A stretch of 64,000 bases of DNA, taken from contig NC_083577.1 in NCBI RefSeq assembly GCF_027579695.1, positions 58,714,241-58,778,240 on the forward strand, in the 5' to 3' direction. A program made the translations under genes and the position numbers. Below the pieces are notes generated by a model that saw nothing but the letters and a program-made list of their open reading frames with translations, was not told the DNA's origin and did not search any database. This document shows, piece after piece, positions 32,236 through 42,475 of the stretch. Origin of the DNA: Neoarius graeffei. Taxonomy: Eukaryota > Chordata > Actinopteri > Siluriformes > Ariidae. Each line of letters begins with the position of its first letter. The stretch's first letter is position 1.

Positions 32236-35200
32236 CAGGAGGTAAATTCTCCACAAGGGAAGCTGTAACTCAAGTAGCCTTCATTTACAGGATTATCACA
32301 AGGGCGGGCGGGGGGACACTGGTACAAACCTATATCAGCAGGATCTGGTAAATAGATGCATGCCTGAAAAACCCATGCTCATTGCATTGGAAATGCAGCT
32401 AGTTTTGTTCAGTAACAAAAAAACAAAAACAAAAACCAACCCTTAATTACCCAATGAATTTGATTGCTAGCCACCCATACGAAAAAGAACAGTAAAGAAC
32501 TTATAAGAGTTTACCACTGTCTTAGTAGTAAATCCTTATAAGGATAAATCCTTATAAGGATTTATAAATAAATATATATGCCATGTATGATTTACTCCTG
32601 AAAGTGGCCCATTTTGCATTTTCCTCATACAAATTTTTTATGAAAATCTAGTATGTATGAACATTGTGCATGGTTTTTACAGATAATGTGTATGATGAAT
32701 TACACCGTCTTTGTATGCTTCATGTAATGTTTGTAGTTTTAAATTATATTTTACAGTTTAAAATGTACATGCCTTTTATATGTAAATCCACATATGTTTG
32801 TGTTGGATTTACATATAAAAGGCATGTACATTTTAAACTGTAAAATATAATTTAAAACTACAAACATTACATGAAGCATACAAAGACGGTGTAATTCATC
32901 ATACACTTTATCTGTAAAAACCATGCACAATGTTCACTTCATGCATACTAGATTTTCATAAAAAATTTGTATGAGGAAAATGCAAAATGGGCCACTTTCA
33001 GGAGTAAATCATACATGGCATATATATTTATTTATAAATCCTTATAAGGATTTATCCTTATATTTATAAGGATTTACTACTAAGACAGTGGTAAATTCTT
33101 ATAATTTCTTTACTGTTCTTTTTCGTATGGGCAGTAACTTCTACTTGTAACTTCTACTTGTAAAGAAGCACTCACAGTGTGCTGTGTAGTCAGCTCATGT
33201 AAATTCATGGTACAGGTACAGTAGGGGGAGTTCCTCATATCGACACACTAAATTTCTGCACATTTTCTGGCTATAGCTGTATCCAACTGCCACCAGGAAA
33301 CAGCAGGACAGCCTGACTGGAATACAGTATTTTTGTTCATAAAACTGTAACTTGACCAAAGAGAGTCACCAAAGGTCCATAACTGGGGTCCGTATCGTAG
33401 GATTCTGGACCGCTCGCGAGCCAATCAGAGCGCACGATTTGATGGAAACTGGACTGCGAAAAACACTTTCCTTCCTTAATTATGAAAGAAAGTGATTCAA
33501 GTGATTCTTTGTCGAGACAAAGAGTAAATGAGGCTCTTTTCAGTGCTGGGGCTGGCTTTGTGGTTTACATCAGATATATATTTAACACACTCCCACCAGA
33601 ACAACGACACAAATACATGATAGTTACCGATTATTTTTACCCATATGTTCATGTTTATTGAGCACATACTGCATCCTGCTCCCCATTCAACTTAGAAGCA
33701 GGATTGAGGAGAAGCTCAGTCACACAAAACTCACTCAACTCTTCATCAGGAGCTGAAAACGTTATTGATAAATTAGCAGTTTTGCATCAATCAGCAATTT
33801 TTACTCTTGCATGAGAGTCATGATTTCATGCTGTACTAATGATAGTTATTCCACAAAATAGAGTCGTATATGACCTGATAGCTGACAAGTTGTGTAGCGC
33901 CGAGTCGGTTGTAAGCCATGTACGATGAGATTGAGTGGAATAATTGTTTTATTCTATCAACATTCACTGGATTTTGAGAAACAGATAATTTTTATTTTTT
34001 GCAAATTCGATAAAATAAACACATTTTTTTTCGCAGTCCCGTTTCCATCAAATCGTGCGCTCTGATTGGCTCGTGAGCGGTCCAGAATCCTATGATACGG
34101 ACCCCAGTTACGGACCTTTGGTGACTCGCTTGTTCACAACAACAACAAACATAGTAGCAATTTTTTGTCAACATTTATTTTCGCATTTTTCAGTATAATA
34201 GCATTAATTTTACAGCATGGATAGTGATAACGACAGCGTTCACAGCGAAAGCGAGTTTTACTACCCTGATGAAGACAAAATAAAAGAAAACATTTCAGGA
34301 AAAAGCCAAAAACCTGTAACTGTTGCTAATGCCGAGCAAAAACATGGCTGAATCCTGAATGACTCAATTTTGTATGAATAGTGGACTACATAGGTGGCAA
34401 AATGTAGTTTTTTTTCCTGCCATGGAAGTGCACTTGTATGGCATCATACATTTGCATTACAGCCGTGAATAAGGATTCAAAATGGCGGCTTGGCTTTGTT
34501 TTCCCTTTCAGGTGCTCTCATTTTCTGTCAGAATTTGGTAAAGAAAAAACCAAATATATTATTTGCCAGCTTAAGGTCGGTCCGTATCGTGAAATACCGT
34601 GACCTCGGCCTTGAAAATACTGACCTCGGCCCAGAGGCCTCGGTTAGTATTTTCAAGACCCTGATCACGGTATTTCACGATACGGACCTCCCAGCTGGTA
34701 AATTTTATATAACAGAATAATTTCTGCTTAGAACATAAACAAACCAGCGAAATGACAGCAATTTGTGAAAAGTGCTATAATAATGATTATTGAAAAATAA
34801 AAAAAGATACGTTCTTACCATCAAATACTTTTATTTTATATTTTGTTGCTTTTTTTGTATTTTGGGGGGTTTTCTTCTTCTTCTTTAGGTTTTGTTTGGC
34901 GGTTGGCAAAACAACTTAAAGGTGCATTACCACCACCGACTGGGCTGGAGTGTGGAACAGGAGACATTCTTTTAGCTATTTCTGTTTCTTTTAAATACTT
35001 TATTACAATTTTTGGGGTTTTGTTTGCGAGTAGTTTTTATTTCGTCCTCGGTTGGTTCAGCAACACGCTCTACCATTTTGTTTTTCTCTACTCACGGTAT
35101 ATGAGCTGATAGCCTAGTAGTAGCCAATCAGAGAACGCAATTGCTCATATCCAGTGAATGTGGATAGAATAATTAGAATTTCACCTAGTCTATATCAGGG

Positions 35201-37901
35201 TTTAAGGACTATAATTTCAGTTTGTACTCATATAAAAGGCTGTGCCACCTCTGTAGAGTAGTATTTACTTGACTTCCATATATAGAGATTAAACATCTTT
35301 GTAAAACAATATAATCAGAAGGAATATATAATTATTTCAGACAGATCTTTGATTGAAGTAAATTAGATCAATCATTTGGCAAGGAAGTGTATGGAATATT
35401 GCTTGTTTAATTCATTTTAATAAAGCTGAAACACTATGATTAACAACACAAATTCATCACACACAGTAACAGTCAAAACCTTGGACACACCTTCTAATGC
35501 AGTGTTTTTTCTTTGTTCTTTTTAATTAAAAGACACTTCATATCTTAAAATAATGATGGCTGTCATTTCTCTTTAATTAGTTTTGCGGTTCTTGCCATAC
35601 TGTTTGATCTCAAACACATTAAGAAGGCAAGAAATTGCACTAATTAACTTTTGACGAGGCACAGCTGTTAATTGAAAAGCATTCCAGGTGACTACCTCAT
35701 GAAGCTGGTTAAGATAATGCCAATTGTGCGCAAAGTGTACTTTGAAGAATCTAAAATATGAAACATTTTTTAAAATCACATAATTCCATATATGTTATTT
35801 CATGGCGGCATGGTGGTGTAGTGGTTAGCGCTGTCGCCTCACAGCAAGAAGGTCCGAGTTCGAGCCTCGTGGCTGGCGAGGGCCTTTCTGTGCGGAGTTT
35901 GCATGTTCTCCCCGTGTCCGCGTGGGTTTCCTCCAGGTGCTCCGGTTTCCCCCACAGTCCAAAGACATGCAGGTTAGGTTAACTGGTGACTCTAAATTGA
36001 GCGTAGGTGTGAATGTGAGTGTGAATGGTTGTCTGTGCCTATGTGTCGGCCCTGTGATGACCTGGCGACTTGTCCAGGGTGTACCCCGCCTTTCGCCCGT
36101 AGTCAGCTGGGATAGGCTCCAGCTTGCCTGCAACCCTGTAGAACAGGATAAAGCGGCTAGAGATAATGAGATGAGATGTTATTTCATAGTTTTGATATCT
36201 TCATGTTCTAACAATGTAGAAAATGAGTAGGCTTGTCCAAACTTTTGACTGGGACTGTAAAATCCCTCCCCTTCCTCCCAAATGTACAAACCCATGACCC
36301 CTATCAAAGTATATTTGATATTTGTAGGAAATACTGAATTAATTTCACTCTTACCTCTTCTTTATGAGGTCTAGGGCTGATCCGAGGAGGTCTGCCTTCA
36401 TTTTGTAGATCTTGGCTCCATAAACAGAGAGATCCTTCCCATCCAGGAGTATGGCTGGACAGCAGGTTGATGCCCCCTCAGCAATCTCCCTATTGGGAGG
36501 GAAAGGGACCACAGCTGGATCCACACTTCCAGAGTCTCCTGCTTTCTCAGTGTGCTTTTCTCCTGCAGTGTTACTCTGAGGTTGCAGAGGAGAGCGAGGT
36601 GCAGGTCCTGTGCAAATTGGGGTATCTGAAGCTTCTTCAGTGGACCTGCTGTTACTCAACTCTTCTCCACTGGAACCACATGGATGAGCTACATCAGTAG
36701 TGGTGCAGTTTTGCCAGATTTCTGTGACAGTTTTACTCTCAGTGTGTAATCTGTCTTTAACTTTCTCTTCACAGTTTCCCTCTCTGCATTGGTCGTCTTG
36801 TCTGGCTACTCCACTGGGTGGAGCTGTTGAAGAACCCAGGCCTTCAGCACCCTCTTTTTGCCTCATCCTCTTGAACTCTTCAAATGTTGGGATGTGCAAA
36901 CGACTCATGGGAGGTCTTTTCCTCTCAGGAGCAGGTTGGGCAATACTGCTGACATTCTCAGAGGTGTGTGACTTGCTGAAGTTGGTTTCTTGGCTGGAGC
37001 TGAGTACCAGGTTAGGAGTGCTCCTCTGCCTGTGAAGCTGTAGCCGCCGCAGCACCTCCTGCTTGATTTCCTCTGGGCTAGTAATATGTCGAGCATACAG
37101 CTCTTTCTTGCTATTCACTTGTCCTGGAGAAGAGAGATGACCAAAATGTGACGCCATTTCATGATCGCTAAAAGAATGAATGGTGTTACTTAGCAAAGGC
37201 TGAGGGCGAAGGGGCTTGTTAGGCTCGGCCACACGAGTGCTCTGAAGGCGAAGTTTGTCTCTCAGGCCTTTCCGGGCATTTCCATTCATAGCCCAGTCCT
37301 CCACAGCAGGAAAAAGCCACTGAGGAAACAGAGGCAAGTCCTTCCTCATTAGTCCCTGACGAGGACAGAAAGCCATGTTCTCAGGGGAGTGCATCATAGT
37401 GTAGACCTGTGATCCCTGAGAAGTCCCATCATACCACTGACTGCTGGAGGTACAGTGAAGAACAAACTCACTCTCCATGCTTCTGTAAGTGTACATGCCA
37501 GGGTCTGCATTCCAGTGCAGATTTTCCAGGCTGCGGTATAGTCGATTATTGCCCGAGTTGACACAGCTCTGTGAGAGTTGTCTCGCCTGGTAGCTGGGCT
37601 GAGACTCTGGTTGTTTGATTGGATGTACATTGCTGGTGGAACAGTACCTAAGCCCCATGTTGCTGAGGAGGTTGTTGTTGGGTCCTGCTGGATAGTGGTT
37701 CACTGGTGCATCTAGGGTGATGTATGAGGGGTTTCTGTGTCGATGGAAACCAGACACTGGGGGTCCAAGGAGAGAGAGAGGATCTGGCAACTCACTGAAG
37801 CAAGGCTCCAGGTCCATGCTGCAGCCAGCAGGGGAGGCTGCTGGGGAATATTCACATGGCAAAGGTTCTACGTCTGGCATGACCACAGCAAAAGCTGCCA
37901 T
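24756..37901 (-). CDS. RhoGEF (DH-PH) protein with a CxxC-type knuckle, six coding exons
   Basis: Coding exons in transcript order are 37901-36355, 31087-30910, 29032-28804, 28184-27607, 27373-27228 and 25554-24756. All junctions are GT-AG, phases agree, and the sum is 3477 nt (1158 aa). The ATG at 37901 has an in-frame TAA two codons upstream. Residues 1-650 are long, Ser/Pro-rich and probably disordered, with motifs such as HIPTFEEFKRMRQKE. Residues 748-766 hold a CPDC-x11-CERC knuckle. The DH domain covers about 774-960: EFLNTESSYGEDLRIIKEEF, FLEFVSMLPAFQTYC, and the signature LMAPLQRVTKYPLLLSRI. The PH domain covers about 995-1135, with the expected Trp in QQWFRLIKRY. DH-PH proteins exchange GDP for GTP on Rho GTPases, with PH tuning membrane contact. 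I do not recognise the orthologue, so substrate and symbol are left open. Exon 2 is the least certain exon. Introns carry V-SINEs and large inverted repeats. Confidence 0.9.
26053..26423 (-). mobile_element. V-SINE copy 10
   Basis: Minus orientation, duplication cctgcaaagaatc at 26040-26052 and 26424-26436. Same orientation as the RhoGEF transcript. Confidence 0.95.
26684..27070 (+). mobile_element. V-SINE copy 11
   Basis: Plus orientation, duplication gactttgggaatg at 26671-26683 and 27071-27083. It has a longer tail with four or more GAGAT units and an internal 6-bp deletion (gtgaatgtgaatgg) relative to other copies. Confidence 0.95.
29033..29515 (-). other. Part of RhoGEF intron 2
   Basis: Unique intronic sequence 5' (in transcript order) of exon 3, with nothing recognisable apart from a CCCCCCCCCC tract near 29257-29266. 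Confidence 0.6.
29516..29893 (-). mobile_element. V-SINE copy 12
   Basis: Minus orientation, duplication acactttgtctt at 29504-29515 and 29894-29905, in RhoGEF intron 2. Confidence 0.95.
30910..31087 (-). CDS. Predicted RhoGEF coding exon 2 (part of the gene above)
   Basis: 178 nt on the minus strand, preceded by a pyrimidine-rich acceptor (tcctcctccctcag) and followed by the donor GTAAGG. It was called because exon 1 ends in phase 2 while exon 3 can only be read from phase 0; this exon (1 + 59 codons) bridges exactly that gap, and the reading frame is open throughout. It adds a Cys-rich, Thr/Ser-rich segment with no known domain. It could instead be alternatively spliced or spurious. Confidence 0.65.
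31141..31185. repeat. GGGA microsatellite
   Basis: About nine units of ggga, just upstream in transcript order of the exon-2 acceptor of the RhoGEF gene. On the sense strand it is a CCCT run that adds to the pyrimidine tract. Confidence 0.95.
31379..31459. repeat. (TG)n microsatellite, about 40 units
   Basis: Uninterrupted TG dinucleotide repeat of 81 bp, in RhoGEF intron 1. Long perfect TG repeats are usually polymorphic. Confidence 0.99.
31878..32035 (-). repeat. Left copy of an inverted repeat with a short conserved reading frame
   Basis: On the minus strand it reads MKESDSSDSLSRQRVNEALF and on to PPEQRHKYM. An inverted copy lies at 33470-33625 with only about three differences over 140 bp. 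It is probably a fragment of a transposon protein or interior; the family was not recognised. Confidence 0.6.
32194..32229. repeat. (CT)n microsatellite
   Basis: About 18 CT units in RhoGEF intron 1. Confidence 0.97.
32474..33131. mobile_element. 658-bp foldback (palindromic) MITE
   Basis: Arms 32474-32789 and 32805-33131 are near-perfect inverted copies separated by a 15-bp loop. The ends are cccatacgaaaaagaacag and its complement. Arms contain repeated cttataaggattta blocks near both outer ends. No coding capacity. The high arm identity suggests recent origin or gene-conversion-like homogenisation. Confidence 0.9.
33363..34127. mobile_element. Non-autonomous DNA element with about 100-bp terminal inverted repeats
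   Basis: The left arm 33363-33463 (gagtcaccaaaggtcc, ggtccgtatcg, gccaatcagagcgcacg) is repeated inverted at 34027-34127. The interior holds the right copy of the short frame also found at 31878-32035. No transposase was seen. The family was not recognised, though related gtccgtatcgtgaaatacc arms occur at 34579-34688. Confidence 0.75.
34579..34688. repeat. Inverted repeat (hairpin) sharing the ggtccgtatcg end
   Basis: The arms ggtccgtatcgtgaaatacc and ggtatttcacgatacggacc close a 110-bp hairpin with further pairing inside (cttgaaaatac / gtattttcaag). The ggtccgtatcg core is shared with the element at 33363-34127, so both derive from a related family. Confidence 0.8.
34843..35180 (+). mobile_element. 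DNA-transposon remnant
   Basis: The segment cttaaaggtgcattaccacc / ctgggctggagtgtgg is a widespread teleost repeat, and ccagtgaatgtggatagaat (35154 onwards) is mirrored by ttctatcaacattcactgg near 33953, suggesting a larger decayed element from about 33.9 to 35.2 kb. An 88-codon frame here is not called as a gene. Confidence 0.45.
35469..36257. mobile_element. Tc1-like non-autonomous transposon (acagtcaaaa...ttggacacacc ends)
   Basis: The left end acagtcaaaaccttggacac and right end gtccaaacttttgactggga are inverted repeats flanked by TA (35467-35468, 36258-36259). The interior has no transposase. A V-SINE is inserted at 35804-36175. Confidence 0.75.
35804..36175 (+). mobile_element. V-SINE copy 13 (inside the Tc1-like element)
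   Basis: Plus orientation, duplication atgttatttcat at 35792-35803 and 36176-36187. Confidence 0.95.
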
Positions 37902-39149
37902 CCATTACAGGGAGGTGCTGGGATCACAGCCCTTCATAGATCAAAACACAAAAGCAGAATACCAGCATACTGACAACACATTGAGGACATTGTGCTCGCA
38001 TACTGACATACATGACTGACCTAAAGATCTATTAGCCACTTCTATTACACCTCAATCAGTGACTTAATGACTTACCCAAAGAAAATCTTAAAAGCCAATA
38101 ATTTTTTTATGTAGACAGTATTAGCTTTCTTTGTGATATATTCTTTACATTTTAATTATGACAACTTATGCTAAAGCCTGATGCCATATATGAATCAAAG
38201 ATGTACAATGTTAAAGAACAGCTGGGATGGATGCAGTCATCCTTTTACCTGGTTCACTGCAGTATAATCACATTTTTTACTTGCTTGCTCTGCTTTGCAA
38301 GATAAAAAAAGAGGTGTGTTTAACACTTTCTCACAATATACTGGCATTCCATTTCACCAGTGGAATGGAAATCAACTTTTCAATCAATATAAACAAGTTT
38401 TATATTTCATTGCCGCAAATCTGGTATAAGATTATTCAGGACACTGTTGCGTTTCTGTGTGTAGATTATCATGACTCTGTGTTTAACTGCTGGTGAGCAG
38501 AGCAAATGGGAAAGCGGAGGGGTGTGAGCCCCTGGCTGGGCAATCAGTTCATACCTCTCCACAATAATATTGGCACAGAGATAAAATGGAAAGCAAAACT
38601 AAAACCTTTTTGATAGTAAAACACCATATACAACTGCCACAATAAAATTATAACTTTTACACTTAGGAGGCTTGGTAAAAACAAATACATATTAAAAAAA
38701 AAAATTATTGAAGCAAAGTCTTAAAGCAGTGAGTTTCTAATCTTATATGAGCCATTAACCACTGTGTGACATGACAAATAAATTCGGTGATGAAAACATG
38801 CACCTGAAAAACAGGCAGAAATTACTTTTTTTCCTTTTTGGCCGGGGGGGGGGGGGGGGGGGGGGGGGGCGGGGGCGGGAGTAATTTTTTTTTTTTTTTT
38901 GGTCAGAGGCAAAAACAGAGTAATTTCCCATTTCTTAATTAAGTAATTTCAAGTCTTACTGTCCCATTACTTAAACACTGTACACCAGTGACTACTCACT
39001 TAAATAAAAGAACAAACATGGACCAAAATAGATCATGGTTTAAAAATGTTTAATTTTACTGAACAATCTACTGTACAATATAACTCCTGTTTCTACCCAT
39101 CAGCTATGTTTTACCGTTGTCTTATTGGGACATGATTTTTGTTGGTAAG
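37902..39149. other. RhoGEF 5' flank and non-coding stretch with poly-G and poly-T runs
   Basis: The first ~130 bp may be 5'UTR; a possible acceptor (agatctttag, minus strand) lies near 38022-38031. The rest has no recognised gene. A 26-G run (38844-38869) followed by a T run is present near 38.84-38.90 kb. Confidence 0.45.
38844..38869. repeat. Uninterrupted G26 tract
   Basis: 26 consecutive G on the plus strand, followed by cgggggcggg. It is a potential G-quadruplex former and a likely site of sequencing-length error. Confidence 0.9.
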
Positions 39150-39437
39150 GCTACGTTCACACTGCAGGCTGAAGTGACTCAAATCCGATCTTTTCGCCCA
39201 TATGTGACCTGTATCCGATCGTTTATTGACAATATGAACGACACAGATCCGATTTTTTCAAATCCGACCCAGGCCGTTTGTGTTCCTAATTCCGATTCCT
39301 ATCCGCTCTTTTCATATGCGACTTCAGTCTGAACCGCCAGGTCGCATTCATCCGACTTACACGTCATCAACAAGCCACAAACGTCACTATTCTGCGCTGA
39401 AGTAGGCGGCGGGTCTCTCAAAAAAAGTTACAACAAC

Positions 39438-40006
39438 ATGGCGCATAATCACGGGCGCAGATAGAGGGGGGGGGGACTCGTCCCACCCAGATTTAAATTC
39501 ACCTCGTTCGGTCCCCCCCACTTATAGGGAGGAAAAAACGTCTATGCTGTCTTTCTTTGCATAAGGCAAACCTCACGGAAAAATCAAAAGACTAATTACC
39601 ATTCGGTTTATTGAGGTGCACAGCAGTGTATACATAGTTGCAACAACTCACATAAAACAAAACAAAGACTGATATTCGGTTGGTTGAGCTGCGCAGACTG
39701 CACAGGTTGCGAGCTCGAGCTTGGTTGCTATGGTTACTAACAACAAGTTTGACAAGCATATCGGGGTTGGGGTTGGTTTGCTGGCAGCTTTGTCCCCCCC
39801 CAGTTTTTTGTCCCCCCCAGTTCAAAAAACGTATCTGCGCCCCTGCGCATGACATCAATGCGAGGGACGCTTCGGGCTGTGAAGGTTCTGAATCTTCTCA
39901 ATGGAAGGACGCAGAGGTTAGGGAGCTGATTTCCATTTGGGGGGATGCAGCTATTCAAGCTAGATTGGATGGGTCATACCGCAACCGGGCGGTTTTACTT
40001 CCGTAA
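39438..40006 (+). pseudogene. Myb/SANT-like DNA-binding protein of the element, split by a hAT and truncated
   Basis: The reading frame begins ATG at 39438, is interrupted after four codons by a 396-bp hAT-like insertion, and resumes at about 39850 with SSQWKDAEVRELISIWGD and LDGSYRNRAV before stopping at 40006. This resembles the first helices of the Myb_DNA-bind_4 domain that accompanies Harbinger-type transposases. The rest of the domain and any transposase are missing. Confidence 0.6.
39450..39845. mobile_element. Small hAT-like element nested in the Harbinger-like element
   Basis: The ends CACGGGCGCAGATAG and (minus strand) CAGGGGCGCAGATAC are inverted repeats. The 8-bp flanks are cgcataat (39442-39449) and cgcatgac (39846-39853), 6 of 8 matching. 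Poly-G and poly-C stretches lie near the ends. There is no transposase. Confidence 0.75.
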
Positions 40007-40201
40007 ACACTGGCCATGCTCACTGCGTGTGACGTCGTCGTATCCTGCAGTGCGCATGCGGAACACTTTTAGGTCGCTTTTCGTTCATACTGAGGATCAC
40101 ATACAAGTCGCATATATTTGTTAATGTGAACGACCTCACAAAAAAATCGGATTTCACAAAAAATCGGAATTGAGCATTAAGCCTTGCAGTATGAACGTAG
40201 C

Positions 40202-42039
40202 AAGTGCTTTTTAAAAGCTTTTTGGGGCTTGTGATGTCACAAATACTTGGCCATGTTATGTCAGCCGTTCTGGCAGGCTGGAAACAAGGTGATACATCAG
40301 TTCAGTTACTGAGTGCTCCATAACAAATTGATAGTGTATATTTTGTACACGGATAGACAATTTATTACTTTAAAAGATTACATGCTGCTTTTGTTGATAA
40401 TGACATTATTTTCTTTATACAAAAGCTTTTTTTGCACAATAGCCAGAGTGTAGATGTCAGCGCCTACACCATTAGGGGGCCTGAACAAACAGGCTACAAG
40501 GAATATTATTTTGTCTGTTCTGATTGAAAAATGCGGGAATTAAACGTTGACACTCATGAAGAGAGACACTTTTCATTCGCCTTTAGCAGTCATTTCTCTA
40601 ATGGATGCAAATGCTTGGATTGGCTATAACAGCACTGTTACTAATTATTTCTGTAATTGGTACAAATTGTCTAGGTCCAGGCCAAGCTAGTATTCACTGA
40701 ATATTTCAGACATTTCAAAGCATGAAACACAACAGTACGATGGAGCATACAGCAACCAGATGAAATTTACTGTAGCAGTAATCGACTCTGTAAGGCTTGT
40801 CAGAGAAGAACAATAATGTACAGCAGAAGAAAGCAATAACGACATGAAGGCATGTCTAACTGATGAAGGCAGGAAAGCCTGACATGTTCAGATGTTCAAT
40901 TAAATTTTAGACTGAGTTTAATTAAACTGGAAGCACTTAAGGCCTTTTGGTTAAGCAATGCTCTTTTAGTTTATACAGAATGATAAGAAGTCGAGACTCA
41001 AATTAATAATTTTAATAGCGTTTATAGATTATATCTTTTAATAGGAAAACAAAATTCACATTAGTGAAAGTGTAGGTTAGTACAGCCTCAGTGCAATACA
41101 TCATCTTTAACAGTGCCAATGTTGTCTCTGGCTGTGTTCAAAATCTGCTGATGTGTGAAAGAGCATGCTTGATTAGCATAAAGATATTGGTTCATGGACA
41201 TGGAGAGCACAGCTCACTTCACACAAAACACACCCTGCTGTCTCTGCTTATGGCAGGCAGATGCTCATTTTCCATTTTTAACTAAATTGCTGTAGACACA
41301 CAGTAGTACCTAGAAGAAGCCTCTCACTGTGGTATAATGGGCTTTTAGAAAAAAAGAAAAAAATGTCAGTGCCAAAGACATCATATTTATAGCAACCGCA
41401 AAAAAGGAGATATCAAATATAGCTTAACTGGGAGGAAAATTCTTTATCAATAGTGTACAACCAATTTTTAATTTGGGTTTGTTAAAATTCTGCATTTGTT
41501 GAATTATTCACCTTTAATGACAGCTTGACACATTTGAGGCATTAATATGGCATGCCTATTCTTTATAAATTCTGAATGATTTTGACTGGAATCTATTGTT
41601 CCCATTCAGGCTCACATCCCCTATATTGCCTCCGTTACAATCATCTCCCTTTACTGTTCACACTCTTCAGTTTGCTGAGAAAACATTATGTCTTTACAAG
41701 GTATTCTAGCTCAGCTAGTCCTTTAGAAATGTTCTTATTTGTTCCAAGTGCTGAGTTGGTTAGAATGACATCATCCTCACTTTGGTGAGTCAGCGTAGGG
41801 TTTTTTTTTTAAAGAAACTTGTATTTTTCCAAGCCTAGAGTACTGAATCTCTGAACTAGCAAACATATCAATGATTATTTTGTAATAGTTAGTTTTGCCA
41901 GAGTCCCTGCTTGCAATCAGCACACAATGTACACTGGTACACTTAGGTGACAACGGGCATACCTAACAATTTGTGTTTTTCTCTGTCTCTTTGTTGAGTT
42001 ACATACGTCAATCCTGAGATACCAGTGATGCTGGCCTCT
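40202..42039. other. Gene-poor unique stretch
   Basis: No exon or transposon was recognised. 40560-41000 is AT-rich with several TAATTA-like cores and little simple repeat, the sort of composition seen in conserved non-coding elements, but conservation cannot be judged here. Confidence 0.4.
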
Positions 42040-42230
42040 CCTGCTCTTCAGACCTGCCTAGTCCATCCTGATGCTCTACTTCTGGCTGAGGTTCTCATCG
42101 CTTTGCTCCTGTGGAGGATGGCCCCTTATGGATAGTTGAAAGATACACTTAGAATATGGCTCTGGACAATTACAGTTGTCTTATGATGACTTAAGATGAC
42201 TTCAACAAAAGAGACTTCATGTTAAAACTA
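42040..42230 (+). repeat. Teleost interspersed repeat, left half (split)
   Basis: Matches the first part of the intact copy at 10378-10905 (gacctgcctagtccatcctg to cttcatgttaaaact). Its right half resumes at 46318 (cccaaatgaggatgggttcc). The gap is filled by an RTE LINE. Confidence 0.7.
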
Positions 42231-42475
42231 TGATGAATTTCCTGGTTACATGCACTTTTTGACCATATAGGACACACTTATAGAAGTGAGTTATTTATAA
42301 TCACACTTCTTATCTCCCCGCCACCCCCCTCCAAAAAAAAAAAAAAACCTGGGATAAAAAGAGAGATCAAGAGAGTAGACACAAATACAAGGAGCTGCAA
42401 GGGAAAGCTAAGAGAGCAATGGAAAAGGTGAAAGAAAAAGCATATGATGAACTACACTCATCTTTATTAGGAACT

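Larger units (their letters stand above)
39150..40201 (+). mobile_element. PIF/Harbinger-like element (gctacgttcacactgca ends), copy 1
   Basis: The ends gctacgttcacactgca and, inverted, gctacgttcatactgca flank a 1.05-kb element with a possible 3-bp aag duplication. Subterminal repeats of aatccgat / atcggat and ggtcgcat occur on both sides. It carries a broken Myb-like gene. A relative lacking its left end is at 49583-50146. The Harbinger assignment is inferred from the Myb-like protein and the short duplication. Confidence 0.65.

Noticed and set aside
34843-35109. 88-codon hydrophobic frame with RLAKQLKGALPPPTGLECGT
   Set aside because: Part of a widespread teleost repeat; no evidence of a start, splice sites or selection.
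42045-42160. Possible small exon (LLVHPDALLLAE-like peptide)
   Set aside because: The same sequence occurs at 10378-10500 as part of an interspersed repeat.
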